Both the position numbers and the translations under genes were made by a program. This document shows positions 19,127 through 27,917 of a DNA stretch of 64,000 bases, in pieces. How positions within the stretch are numbered: the stretch's first letter is position 1; every line of letters begins with the position of its first letter. The DNA comes from Rhodoferax sp. (GTDB lineage: Bacteria > Pseudomonadota > Gammaproteobacteria > Burkholderiales > Burkholderiaceae_C): positions 1 through 64,000 of the forward strand of contig JARLJH010000020.1 in the NCBI GenBank assembly GCA_031291305.1, written 5' to 3'. The notes beneath the pieces are model-generated. The model made no database searches. It saw only the letters and a list, made by a program, of their open reading frames with translations, and had not been told where the DNA came from.

Positions 19127-20965
19127 TTAGAAGGTGCGACCCTTGGTGACGGTTTCACGCTTGATTTTCCAGTTGTTGCCAACAAATTCCAGACTAAGCG
19201 TTTTCTCAACGACGTCTCGGTAATCCTTTGATCCGTACTCCTGTACAAAAGATACCTCGGCGTGATTGGCTTCACATTGAGTTTGCTTGATGTCCTTGAG
19301 CACAGCTGTAAAACCGTCCGGCTTACTAACCCTCTGTCGGCGCAAGGCCACCCATTTTTCACGTGACAGGTTCATTGCAGGCTCAAACGCGTCGCTGTAG
19401 GCGGCGAGGTACGAATTGACGTCCTTGTTGTTCCATGCTGAGACCCAGCGATTGATTGAGGGCGTGATCTGCAAGCAGTTGTTGGTAATCGCTGGTACCG
19501 GTGCCGGGGTCACCGCTGGGATCACAATAGGCGCAGGCTCGGAGGTGACAGGTGTTTTGGGCAAATCTTGCTTGTTTAGAGTCATCACTTCGGGCATGGC
19601 TGTGCTGCAGGACAGCGCATCGTCATCATCAGTTGTCCCATCGGGCAATGGTGGGACTTCGGTTTGCAGCGGGCGCAACTCCAGAGCTTGCAACAATGTG
19701 TCGTTGGCAGTTAGAACACGGGCTTTGGCGAGCTGCAGATCATATTTGGCATTGACCAAGTTACGACGCGCGGTATAGAGTTCATTTTCCGTGTCAAGCA
19801 AATCAAGCAAGGAACGTTGGCCAATGTCGAACTGTTGGCGGTAAGCTTCACGCGCCTTGGCCGTGGAGAGTTCGTGTTGCGCTAGAAACTCCATTTGAGA
19901 CTCTAGCCGAGAGACATCATTGAGGGCAATCAGCGATGTCTGACGCACATCACGGCATTGTTTATCCCGCAGGTCGTAGGCGGAATTCAGTTTGGCCGCG
20001 TACTGCTTCACCCGCGCGGAGTCAGAGCCGCCGTTGTACAAGTTGTAGTTCATCACCAGTTCAATGGCGCGATCTCCATAACTGCCGTATATGCCGCTGT
20101 AGCCGTAACGGTTGCGTTCGACGTCTTGGGAGAGTCGTAACTCCACGGTTGGCAAGTAGCTGGATTTGCGCAATGCGGCATCAGCTCGAAATGCCCTAAT
20201 GGTGGAGACCGCGCTGAGAAAGTCAGGATTTTTGCGAACTGTATTGGCGACAAAATCTGTTCTGGCGGGTAAAAAAGTGCTCAGTGACGGTACCGGGTTG
20301 AGTTCGTTGGCTGGCTCTTCGCCGACCAAGCGCTGAAAGCGCGCTGAAACATCATGCAGATTGCTAGCTTCTGACAACCAGTTGGACTCGGCCAGTGCCA
20401 ATCTTCCGGAAGCTTGCTCCAAGTCTACTCGTCGACCCACTCCAGCTTTGGTGCGCTCCGTGATCCGTTCATGCACATCGAGGTGGGATGCATAGTTTTC
20501 TTTAGCGAGAGCCACGAGTTCGCGGTAGCGTAAAACGTCAATATATGCGTGCACGGTGTCCAGCGCGGTTTGATCGCTGACCGAAATCAGATCGTAGTAA
20601 GCAGCCATTCGGCTATGCCCCAAACGCCGCACATCGTTGGAAACGGCGAAACCATCAAAAAGTGTTTGGCGCAACTGGATCGTACTGAGAGAGTGGCTGT
20701 AGCTGTCGTATTGATCCGAGGAGGGCGATTTGTTGCTATCGCGTCCAGTAGACACGTTTAGATCGATCCGTGGTCGCCACCCGCCTTTGGAACTGTCTTC
20801 CTCGCTGGTAATTGCCAAAAAACTCTCGTTTTTGGCCTTGACTTCCGGATTTTTGAGGACAGCGCGCTCAACCGCGTCTTTCAGTGTTGTTGCGCTTTGG
20901 CTCCATGCCATGCCAGTTGTAAAAATCGCCACAGCCAGTGTCATGAGTGACGGTTTGAAGAACAT
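19127..20965 (-). CDS. TolC-family outer-membrane channel (LapE-like) with C-terminal NTF2-like domain
   Basis: 612 residues from the ATG at 20965, which begins a signal peptide (MFFKPSLMTLAVAIFTTGMA, cleavage near WSQS). Residues about 20-440 are a TolC/OEP channel: TLKDAVERAVLKNPEVKAKN, QLRQTLFDGF, RQQFDIGQRSLLDLLDTENE and NAKYDLQLAKARVL, the repeated helix pairs of the family. After a Pro-rich linker, residues about 503-612 form a second domain (INRWVSAWNNKDVNSYLAAY, then VSFVQEYGSKDYRD and NNWKIKRE) resembling the NTF2-like tail of Cds6-type L,D-transpeptidases. This fusion is unusual. It is divergent from lapG and probably the exit channel for the LapBC type I exporter. Confidence 0.85.
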   Translation of the reverse strand: MFFKPSLMTLAVAIFTTGMAWSQSATTLKDAVERAVLKNPEVKAKNESFLAITSEEDSSKGGWRPRIDLNVSTGRDSNKSPSSDQYDSYSHSLSTIQLRQTLFDGFAVSNDVRRLGHSRMAAYYDLISVSDQTALDTVHAYIDVLRYRELVALAKENYASHLDVHERITERTKAGVGRRVDLEQASGRLALAESNWLSEASNLHDVSARFQRLVGEEPANELNPVPSLSTFLPARTDFVANTVRKNPDFLSAVSTIRAFRADAALRKSSYLPTVELRLSQDVERNRYGYSGIYGSYGDRAIELVMNYNLYNGGSDSARVKQYAAKLNSAYDLRDKQCRDVRQTSLIALNDVSRLESQMEFLAQHELSTAKAREAYRQQFDIGQRSLLDLLDTENELYTARRNLVNAKYDLQLAKARVLTANDTLLQALELRPLQTEVPPLPDGTTDDDDALSCSTAMPEVMTLNKQDLPKTPVTSEPAPIVIPAVTPAPVPAITNNCLQITPSINRWVSAWNNKDVNSYLAAYSDAFEPAMNLSREKWVALRRQRVSKPDGFTAVLKDIKQTQCEANHAEVSFVQEYGSKDYRDVVEKTLSLEFVGNNWKIKRETVTKGRTF

Positions 20966-21085
20966 GATTTCCCCTTGAATATGCGGTATTCTTAGCCACT
21001 CGTAACTGACCAAGCAGCTGTATGGCTGTCAACCTGATGATGAATCGTTGCATTCTATTGTTGCAACTTGTAACAAGTCGATTAG

Positions 21086-21751
21086 ATGCGTGATTTGTTT
21101 CACGCAGTCTACAGGATTGTGCTGGGGCTTCTGATTGTTCTGGCGGCGGGGGCGACCCCTGATGTTGATACCTTGCAGGCCTCATTTATCAAGCGTTGGC
21201 CGCAGGGGAACATGGTCAAGTTTCGAGCTTGGCGGGAGTTAGTTGCTTCGGCTGCTGCCCTGTCCGATGCCGAAAGGCTCAAGCAGGTCAACCAGTTTTT
21301 CAACCGAACCGTTGTTTACTCTGAAGATATTGTTACTTGGGGGCAGGCGGTGTATTGGGCTACACCGATTGAAACCATGGGCAAGGGTGCCGGTGACTGT
21401 GTGGGCTTTGTGATTGCAAAGTTTTTCACACTGAAGATGATGGGCATACCCGAAAATAAACTGCGTCTCATTTATGTCTATGCCCACTTTGGTTCCGGTC
21501 CTGATGCACCCAAGCAGGCGCACATGGTGTTGGCGTTCTACGCCACGCCCGAGGCAGATCCATTGGTGCTTGACAACCTGCTGGGCGACGTGCGTCTGGC
21601 CTCACTCCGTCCCGATTTAACACCAGTGTTCAGTTTTAACACGCAAGGTGTTTTTGTCGGAACCAGTAGCGCCTCGGTGCCATCCGGTGCTGGCCACTTG
21701 TCGCGCTGGGAAGATTTACTCAAGCGCGCGCGCGCAGAGGGCTTTGATTAG
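21086..21751 (+). CDS. lapG: LapG-like periplasmic transglutaminase-like cysteine protease
   Basis: 221 residues with an N-terminal hydrophobic signal (about residues 8-24). LapG cuts the retention module of a LapA-type adhesin, releasing cells from the surface, and is held inactive by LapD. The triad Cys105 (GAGDCVGF), His146 (AHMVLAFY) and Asp163 (LVLDNLL) is present, as is WATPIETMGKGAGD. In known LapG proteins the Cys sits in GDCEDFAIAK, where Asp, Glu and Asp bind calcium; here it reads GDCVGFVIAK, so two of the ligands are lost. lapD follows 26 bases downstream. Confidence 0.88.
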   Translation: MRDLFHAVYRIVLGLLIVLAAGATPDVDTLQASFIKRWPQGNMVKFRAWRELVASAAALSDAERLKQVNQFFNRTVVYSEDIVTWGQAVYWATPIETMGKGAGDCVGFVIAKFFTLKMMGIPENKLRLIYVYAHFGSGPDAPKQAHMVLAFYATPEADPLVLDNLLGDVRLASLRPDLTPVFSFNTQGVFVGTSSASVPSGAGHLSRWEDLLKRARAEGFD

Positions 21752-21777
21752 CTCGTTCAGAAACAGGAGTTGACACC

Positions 21778-23709
21778 ATGTCCATGTATCGCCAACTGTG
21801 GCTTGCCATCATCGTCAGCACTTTGCTGGCACTTTGCGGCAGCATGCTTGCTTCGATGCTCAGTGCTCGCAGCTATCTGCAGTCGCAGTTGTCGATCAAG
21901 AATACCGATAACGCGACTGCGCTGGCTTTGTCGCTCAGTCAGAGTAACCCTGACCCGGTGATGGTCGAACTTGTGGTGTCGTCGCTTTTTGATCGAGGCC
22001 ATTACGAGCGCATCAGTGTCACCGACCCAGCTGGCGTAGTGATGGTGGAGCGGGTCTCGTCAGACGACGCTGACTTGGACGCCCCACGCTGGTTTGTGCG
22101 GGCGCTTCCAATCCGGTCTGATCCTGGTTTGGCGCAAATCAGCAATGGGTGGAAGCAGTTTGGGACCGTTACTCTGGTTAGCCATAGCCGTTTTGCCTAT
22201 GCCGCTTTGTGGAAAAGTGCGCAACAGATGGCACTGGCGCTGATCCTTGCAGGATTGGTTGGCGGCTATTTGGGGTCGCTTGTGCTGAGGCGTTTGCGCA
22301 AGCCGTTGAATGCGGTGATTGGTCAAGCCAACGCAATCACCAGTCGCCGTTTTGTCACGATTGAGGAACCCGACGTTCCTGAATTGAAACAATTGGCCTC
22401 GGCCATGAATGCGACGGTCAAACGCTTGAAAAGCATGTTCGAGGAGGAAGCAGTCAGGCTGGACAAGGTCAGGCAAGATGCCAACTGCGACCCGTTGACC
22501 GGCCTCGCCAACAGAAGTTATTTTCTGGCGCGTTTGCGTGATGCGTCGATGGCACGCGATTCTGCTGGTGAGTCAGTCATCATCGCCAGACTCGCAAACT
22601 TGTCCGTTGCCAACCAAATGCTGGGTCGGGCTGCAACCGACGAACTATTGTGTCAATTCGGGGCTGTGATGGGAGATGCCGCTGCAATGCACCCGGATGC
22701 GTTGGCTGCGCGGTTGAATGGTGCCGATTTTGCCTTGCTGCTGCCTGGAACCGGTCTGTTTGAATTGGCGACAACTGCTGAAAATCTGTTGGCTTCGCTA
22801 ACCTCGGCAGCTACGGCCTTTGTCCCTGACAAGGCGACCACTTGGCTGGGATGCGGTTATTTCCCGGCTGGGGTTGAAGTGGACAACATTTTGGCGCAAG
22901 TGGATACTGCGCTGGCTGCAGCTGAGTTGGAGGCGCGTGATGGCGTGCACTATTGTGGTCGCCAATGTGAAGAGACCTTGCCCAAAAGTGCCAAAGATTG
23001 GGCCACCATCATTCAACGTGCGTTGAGTGAGAAGTGGGTTCGACTGGTTTCCTTCCCCGTTGTGACGCTGGGTGGAGCCTTGATGCATCGCGAATGCCCG
23101 CTACGGCTGATGTTTGATATTCACGGTGAGTGGCATCCCGCTGGCTACTTTTTGCCAGTCGCTGAGCGCTTAAAACTCACGCCGCAGTTGGATTTGGCTG
23201 CGGTTGAACTGGGTTTGGCCGAACTTGAAGCTAGACCTAGTCTGTCTGGGCTGGCGATCAATTTGTCGGCGAGTTCTATCCAGCTACCGGGATTTCGCGC
23301 AGAGCTGCGTGAGATGTTGCTGAACAGCTCAGGGGCATCACGTCTTTGGTTGGAGGTGCCGGAGGCGGGTGCATTGACGCACTTTGACGCGTTTCGCGCC
23401 TTGTGTCTTGAGTTGCGTAACCTGAAATGCCAAATTGGTTTAGAGCATTTCGGGCGCCAATTCAGCGAGTTTGGTCGCTTTCATGATCTGGGCCTGGACT
23501 ACGTCAAGGTCGATGCAAGTTTTATTCGTGGTATTCATGCGAACTTGGGAAATCAATCATTTTTGCGCGGACTTTCCTCTATTGCCCATAGCATTGGACT
23601 CAAGGTTGTCGCAGAGGGGGTTGCCGAAACCGAGGATTTGCTGGCGCTGGGCGATGTTGGCTTTGATGGCGCCACGGGTCCTGCCGTCAAGGATGGTGAT
23701 TCAACTTGA
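21778..23709 (+). CDS. lapD: LapD-like inner-membrane c-di-GMP receptor
   Basis: 643 residues, the usual LapD length. Order: first membrane helix (about 7-30), periplasmic LapD/MoxY-type PAS-like domain, second helix (about 150-170), HAMP (RRLRKPLNAVIGQANAITSR), degenerate GGDEF (LNGADFALLLPG at about 313-324 in place of the GGDEF loop) and a degenerate EAL domain (LEVPEAGALTHF, GLEHFGRQFSEFGRFHDLG, DYVKVDASFIRGI). Both enzymatic signatures are altered, as in other LapD proteins that bind c-di-GMP without turnover. When loaded, LapD sequesters LapG and keeps the adhesin on the surface. It follows lapG closely. Confidence 0.88.
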   Translation: MSMYRQLWLAIIVSTLLALCGSMLASMLSARSYLQSQLSIKNTDNATALALSLSQSNPDPVMVELVVSSLFDRGHYERISVTDPAGVVMVERVSSDDADLDAPRWFVRALPIRSDPGLAQISNGWKQFGTVTLVSHSRFAYAALWKSAQQMALALILAGLVGGYLGSLVLRRLRKPLNAVIGQANAITSRRFVTIEEPDVPELKQLASAMNATVKRLKSMFEEEAVRLDKVRQDANCDPLTGLANRSYFLARLRDASMARDSAGESVIIARLANLSVANQMLGRAATDELLCQFGAVMGDAAAMHPDALAARLNGADFALLLPGTGLFELATTAENLLASLTSAATAFVPDKATTWLGCGYFPAGVEVDNILAQVDTALAAAELEARDGVHYCGRQCEETLPKSAKDWATIIQRALSEKWVRLVSFPVVTLGGALMHRECPLRLMFDIHGEWHPAGYFLPVAERLKLTPQLDLAAVELGLAELEARPSLSGLAINLSASSIQLPGFRAELREMLLNSSGASRLWLEVPEAGALTHFDAFRALCLELRNLKCQIGLEHFGRQFSEFGRFHDLGLDYVKVDASFIRGIHANLGNQSFLRGLSSIAHSIGLKVVAEGVAETEDLLALGDVGFDGATGPAVKDGDST

Positions 23710-23790
23710 GAGGACGTGCGAGGTCGCTACTTGTCAACCGATACACTATCGAGGCAGTGTCACTTATGCCTCTTTGTGGAGCTTAATCAA

Positions 23791-24114
23791 ATGTTTCATG
23801 TGCTTCGTAGCCCCGATGGTTCTATCCAGCAAGTGTCCAAAGTGCCGTTGCCGAGCAGTGAGCCAATTGAAGAGAGTGATCCAGAGCTTCATACCTTTTG
23901 GGCCGGTGCTTCAAGCCAACCGTTATTTGGTGCAGCCGATGCGGAATTTGTCCGCGTTATTGAAGATTTGATTGACGTGTTGATCACCAAAAACCTTATC
24001 ATGCATACTGATCTGCCGGACGCCGCGCAAAGAAAACTTACCTTCCGAAAGGGGCTTCGAAACCGCGTTCTGGGTGCTTTAGACTTGCTGGATTCAGACG
24101 ATAGAGTACTTTAG
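23791..24114 (+). CDS. small conserved protein of the lap locus, unknown function
   Basis: 107 residues from ATG 23791 (MFHVLRSPDGSIQQVSKVPL). Acidic middle, then a helical stretch (DAEFVRVIEDLIDVLITKNL) and a basic Arg-rich end before DLLDSDDRVL. No signal peptide, so cytoplasmic. The frame opens 25 codons earlier, but that part is low quality. It lies between lapD and lapB, about 80 bases after lapD and 35 before lapB. Similar small genes accompany LapB-type exporters in Betaproteobacteria, as I recall. No catalytic motif; the role is unknown. Confidence 0.65.
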   Translation: MFHVLRSPDGSIQQVSKVPLPSSEPIEESDPELHTFWAGASSQPLFGAADAEFVRVIEDLIDVLITKNLIMHTDLPDAAQRKLTFRKGLRNRVLGALDLLDSDDRVL

Positions 24115-24148
24115 CAGTACGTGAAGCACATGATGATCCTTGAACTTT

Positions 24149-26338
24149 ATGACCGCCCCTCAACCGATTAAGACACCTGTAGAAATCAAACAATTTGGGG
24201 CTTGGCACGTGGGTGAACACAGCGCCCATTTTGATCCGTTACTGCAGTGTGTCGTGGCGATGGCTCGTATCTATGGCACAACGACCACCCCCGAAGCACT
24301 TTCTGCGGGTCTGCCGCTTGAAAACAATCTGATCACACCTGCATTGCTGCCAAGGGCTGCAGCCAGAGCCAAATTGACTGCGAAACTGGCTAGACGTGCT
24401 TTGGATGATTTGCGTCCTGGGTTGCTACCCGTTGTTCTTCTTCTTAAAGATAAGCAGGCGTGCATTCTGCTGGAATGGCTGCTTGATGGTCGAGCACGGG
24501 TCAGGTTTGCCGAATGCGGGGAATCAGCAGAAGTATTGTCCAAAGACGAACTCGAAGCACTTTACGCAGGTATCGTCTTTTTTGTCCGCCCTGTTTTCAA
24601 CTTTGATCAGCGTGCGCCAGATACCGGGCAAATCAAATCCAGGCATTGGTTTTGGGGTGTCGTGATCCAAAACTGGCGCTTGTACCGTGACAGCTTGATT
24701 GCCGCTGCATTGATCAATCTGTTCGCGCTGGCCTTACCCTTGTTTTCCATGACGGTTTATGACAGGGTCGTGCCGAATCGTGCGCAAGAAACTTTGTGGG
24801 TTTTGGCCATTGGTGTTTTGTTGATGTTATTTTTTGACACGGCGCTGCGGACAGTCAGGGCTTATGTGCTTGATACGGCCGGGAAGAGAATCGATGTCAC
24901 GCTATCTGCCAAGATCATGGGTAAGGTATTAGGCATGAAAATGTCTGATAGACCCGTGTCTGTAGGTTCTTTTGCAGCTAATTTAAGAGCGTTTGAGTCT
25001 GTAAGGGATTTTGTTGCTTCGGCATCCGTCACAACTTTGGTTGATATTCCCTTTGTTTTTTTGTTCTTCTTTGTTTTGGCCTGGATATCACCTTGGTTGA
25101 TATTGCCGCCATTGATTTGCATTGTTCTGCTGTTGATCTCCAGTCTGCTGGTTCAGCAAAAAATGCAGGAATTGGTTGACGTGACGCAGCGCGCTACCTC
25201 ACAGCGCAATGCCACTTTGGTTGAAAGTTTGGTGGGTATTGAGACCATCAAATTCACAGTGGCCGAAAGTAACTTCCAGAGAAAGTGGGAGCATTCAACC
25301 ATCTTCCTGGCTCAAAATGGCACCAAGCTTAAATTTCTGTCGGCGGCTATCATGAACTTCGCGCAGACGATGCAGCAGTTTGTCACCGTCTCGGTCTTGG
25401 TCGTTGGGGTTTATCTGCTGATTGACAACCAGGTCAGCATGGGTGGGATCATTGCTGCGTCGATGTTGTCTGGCCGGGCGATGGCACCCTTTGGGCAGGT
25501 CGCCGGTTTGTTGATGCAGTTTCATCATGCCAAAAATGGCCTGGCGTCCATTGAAAGCCATATGCAAGCGCCGTCGGAGCGTGGTGACGATGCAGCGTTT
25601 TTGCACCGAACAAGATTTCAAGGACAGATCGAATTCAAGAACGTGAGCTTCACTTATCCTGGGCAACAGCAGGGCGCCTTGAATAAGGTGTCTTTCAGAA
25701 TCGGAGCTGGCGAAAAGGTTGCACTTATTGGACGCGTGGGGTCTGGTAAGTCGACGATTCAAAAGCTGATTCTTGGCTTGTATCAGCCCACTGAAGGCGC
25801 CATTTTCATCGACGGCATTGACATGCGCCAGATTGACCCGGCCGAATTAAGGAGGGCAGCGGGTTATGTGTCGCAAGACGTCAGCCTTTTCTATGGTTCC
25901 TTAAAGGAAAACATAGCCTTGGGTGCGCCATTTGCGGACGATCAAGACATTATTGCTGCGGCCGAAATTGCCGGCGTATCCGAGTTTGCCAATCGGCATC
26001 CTCAAGGGTTTGACATGGCCATCGGAGAACGTGGTGAATCCTTGTCGGGTGGACAGCGTCAGGCGGTTGGCATTGCCCGCGCTGTTTTGAATGATTCGCC
26101 GATTTTGTTGCTTGATGAGCCAAGTAGCGCTATGGATCATCAGAGTGAAGATACTTTGAAAGCCAGATTACGCCGTTTTTCGGACAGGAAAACGTTGGTT
26201 TTGGTGACCCACCGAAGTTCATTGCTTGAAATGGTTGACCGCTTGATTGTGATTGACAACGGGCAGATCATGGCTGATGGTCCTAAGGCGCAGGTTGTTG
26301 AAGCACTGCAAAGTGGCAGGATCGGAAAGGCTTCGTGA
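24149..26338 (+). CDS. lapB: type I secretion ABC transporter, LapB-like
   Basis: About 729 residues. The N-terminal C39-like domain (about 1-130) lacks the peptidase Cys/His pair, as in HlyB/LapB exporters that do not trim their cargo. The membrane domain has five to six helices (for example WRLYRDSLIAAALINLFALA), then the ATPase: Walker A GRVGSGKST, signature LSGGQRQAVG, Walker B ILLLDEPSSAMD and H-loop LVTHRSS. It exports a large RTX-type adhesin with LapC and the TolC-like protein. Start ATG 24149; TTG 24140 is an alternative. It overlaps lapC (TGATG). Confidence 0.9.
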   Translation: MTAPQPIKTPVEIKQFGAWHVGEHSAHFDPLLQCVVAMARIYGTTTTPEALSAGLPLENNLITPALLPRAAARAKLTAKLARRALDDLRPGLLPVVLLLKDKQACILLEWLLDGRARVRFAECGESAEVLSKDELEALYAGIVFFVRPVFNFDQRAPDTGQIKSRHWFWGVVIQNWRLYRDSLIAAALINLFALALPLFSMTVYDRVVPNRAQETLWVLAIGVLLMLFFDTALRTVRAYVLDTAGKRIDVTLSAKIMGKVLGMKMSDRPVSVGSFAANLRAFESVRDFVASASVTTLVDIPFVFLFFFVLAWISPWLILPPLICIVLLLISSLLVQQKMQELVDVTQRATSQRNATLVESLVGIETIKFTVAESNFQRKWEHSTIFLAQNGTKLKFLSAAIMNFAQTMQQFVTVSVLVVGVYLLIDNQVSMGGIIAASMLSGRAMAPFGQVAGLLMQFHHAKNGLASIESHMQAPSERGDDAAFLHRTRFQGQIEFKNVSFTYPGQQQGALNKVSFRIGAGEKVALIGRVGSGKSTIQKLILGLYQPTEGAIFIDGIDMRQIDPAELRRAAGYVSQDVSLFYGSLKENIALGAPFADDQDIIAAAEIAGVSEFANRHPQGFDMAIGERGESLSGGQRQAVGIARAVLNDSPILLLDEPSSAMDHQSEDTLKARLRRFSDRKTLVLVTHRSSLLEMVDRLIVIDNGQIMADGPKAQVVEALQSGRIGKAS

Positions 26339-27750
26339 TGGTCATGGGTGTAGCAGCAACCAAAATTCTGAGGTTGTGGTCCAGGTTTTATGGTTCCGTC
26401 TCAATACAAATTGATGCTTTCTTGCTTGCCCTGATGGGCCAGCAGAAGGAGTTGGATGGCGACTTTGACGCCAACGCAGACTGGGCTATTGCCGAGCAGA
26501 CGCCGCGCGGTGCCCGTTTGCTCATTTGGCTCGGAGCGATTGCCGTCATTTTGTTGATTGTTTGGGCCGCGTTTGCTGATTTGGACGAAGTAACGCGTGG
26601 TGAAGGCAAGGTTATTCCGTCCCGACAGGTCCAGATTCTTCAAAGCTTGGATGGCGGCATCGTTTCGGAGATCCTGGTCAAGGAAGGGCAGATTGTCAAA
26701 ACCGGCGATCTGTTAGTGAAGGTTGACCCGACGCGAATGGTGTCGTCTTTGCGCGAGAACCAATCCCAATACCTGTCACTCCTGGCCAAGGCCGCACGAC
26801 TGAAGGCAATTGCTGAAGGGTCCAGATTCGTGCCCCCGGAAGAAGTTGTGAAGGACGCCCCTGAAATTGTCGAGCAGGAACGCAATCTCTATGAGTCACG
26901 TAAGGCCGAGCTTGAAGCTGGTATGGCTGTGGCTAGGCAGCAATCGTTGCAGCGCTCGCAGGAGCTTATCTCGGTGCGGGCCCGGCGTGAACAGGCTGCG
27001 CAAAGCTACACCCTGACGGCCAAAGAGCTCGACATGACGCGTCCTTTGGTAAAAACGGGTGCCGTTTCTGATGTGGAACTCTTGAGACTGGAGCGCGACG
27101 TGGCTCGCTATCGTGGCGAACGAGATAGCGCCGACTCTGACATTCCCAGATTGCAGGCTGCAGTGGCCGAAGCCAATCGAAAAGTTCAGGAGACCGACCT
27201 TACGTTTCGGAACACTGCGAGATCGGAGCTGAGCGAGGTCAATGCAAAAATCAGCGCATTGTCTGAGGGAAGCACTGCTCTTGAAGACCGTGTAAAACAG
27301 ACCGAAATCAGATCCCCCGTGAATGGCACGGTAAAGCAACTCAAAGTCAATACGGTGGGCGGGGTTGTTCAGCCTGGCAAAGACATTATTGAACTCGTGC
27401 CCTCTGACGACGCTTTGATCCTAGAAACTCGAGTCACTCCACGAGACATTGCTTTTCTCAAACCTGGTCAGAAGGCAATGGTCAAATTTACCGCGTATGA
27501 CTACGCAATTTACGGCAGTCTGGATGCAGAGTTGATCGTCATTGGCGCTGACAGTGTGATGGACGAAAAAGGGAATGCTTTCTTTTTGGTGCGAGTGAAA
27601 ACGCTATCGACAACGATTGGCCCTCAGAAGCTGCCCATTATTCCTGGCATGATGGCTGAGGTGGATATCCTGACCGGCAAGAAATCAGTTCTCAGATACC
27701 TTCTGAAACCTATTTTGAGAGCCAAAGCTTCGGCGATGACAGAACGCTGA
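26338..27750 (+). CDS. lapC: HlyD-family membrane fusion protein, LapC-like
   Basis: About 470 residues. A cytoplasmic N-terminus, one membrane helix (LLIWLGAIAVILLIVWAAFA, about 60-80), then a biotinyl-lipoyl half motif (GKVIPSRQVQILQSLDGGIV), a long coiled-coil hairpin (about 130-320) and the second lipoyl half with the beta barrel (IRSPVNGTVKQLKVNTVGGV, then VQPGKDIIELVP). It links LapB to the outer-membrane channel. The ATG overlaps the lapB stop. A repeat element follows the stop by about 50 bases. No adhesin gene is adjacent, so the cargo must be elsewhere. Confidence 0.9.
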   Translation: MVMGVAATKILRLWSRFYGSVSIQIDAFLLALMGQQKELDGDFDANADWAIAEQTPRGARLLIWLGAIAVILLIVWAAFADLDEVTRGEGKVIPSRQVQILQSLDGGIVSEILVKEGQIVKTGDLLVKVDPTRMVSSLRENQSQYLSLLAKAARLKAIAEGSRFVPPEEVVKDAPEIVEQERNLYESRKAELEAGMAVARQQSLQRSQELISVRARREQAAQSYTLTAKELDMTRPLVKTGAVSDVELLRLERDVARYRGERDSADSDIPRLQAAVAEANRKVQETDLTFRNTARSELSEVNAKISALSEGSTALEDRVKQTEIRSPVNGTVKQLKVNTVGGVVQPGKDIIELVPSDDALILETRVTPRDIAFLKPGQKAMVKFTAYDYAIYGSLDAELIVIGADSVMDEKGNAFFLVRVKTLSTTIGPQKLPIIPGMMAEVDILTGKKSVLRYLLKPILRAKASAMTER

Positions 27751-27800
27751 AATTGGATTGTCAGGTTTACTCGGAGTGGTAGACGCAATGATTTCAAGTC

Positions 27801-27844
27801 AATAGCTGCAAACCCATACTACATGGGGGTTGGAGGCTATTATT
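27801..27844. repeat. dispersed palindromic repeat, divergent copy
   Basis: AATAGCTGCAAACCC and GGGTTGGAGGCTATT pair around a short loop. It resembles the AGCT/GGCTA palindromes found elsewhere in this window (33652, 51531, 61668). Lying just after lapC, it could also serve as a terminator. Confidence 0.45.
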
Positions 27845-27917
27845 CGCAAGAGGAAATCCAAGTCTTTATAGATGTTAAACGCCATGCGGGTGCATACATT
27901 GCGCCACAATAGTGCGC

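Noticed and set aside
27755-27830. tRNA-like stretch (GGTAGACGC followed by a possible anticodon arm)
   Set aside because: The anticodon stem has a mismatch and no acceptor or T-arm (GTTCGA-type) sequence follows; better explained as part of a palindromic repeat.
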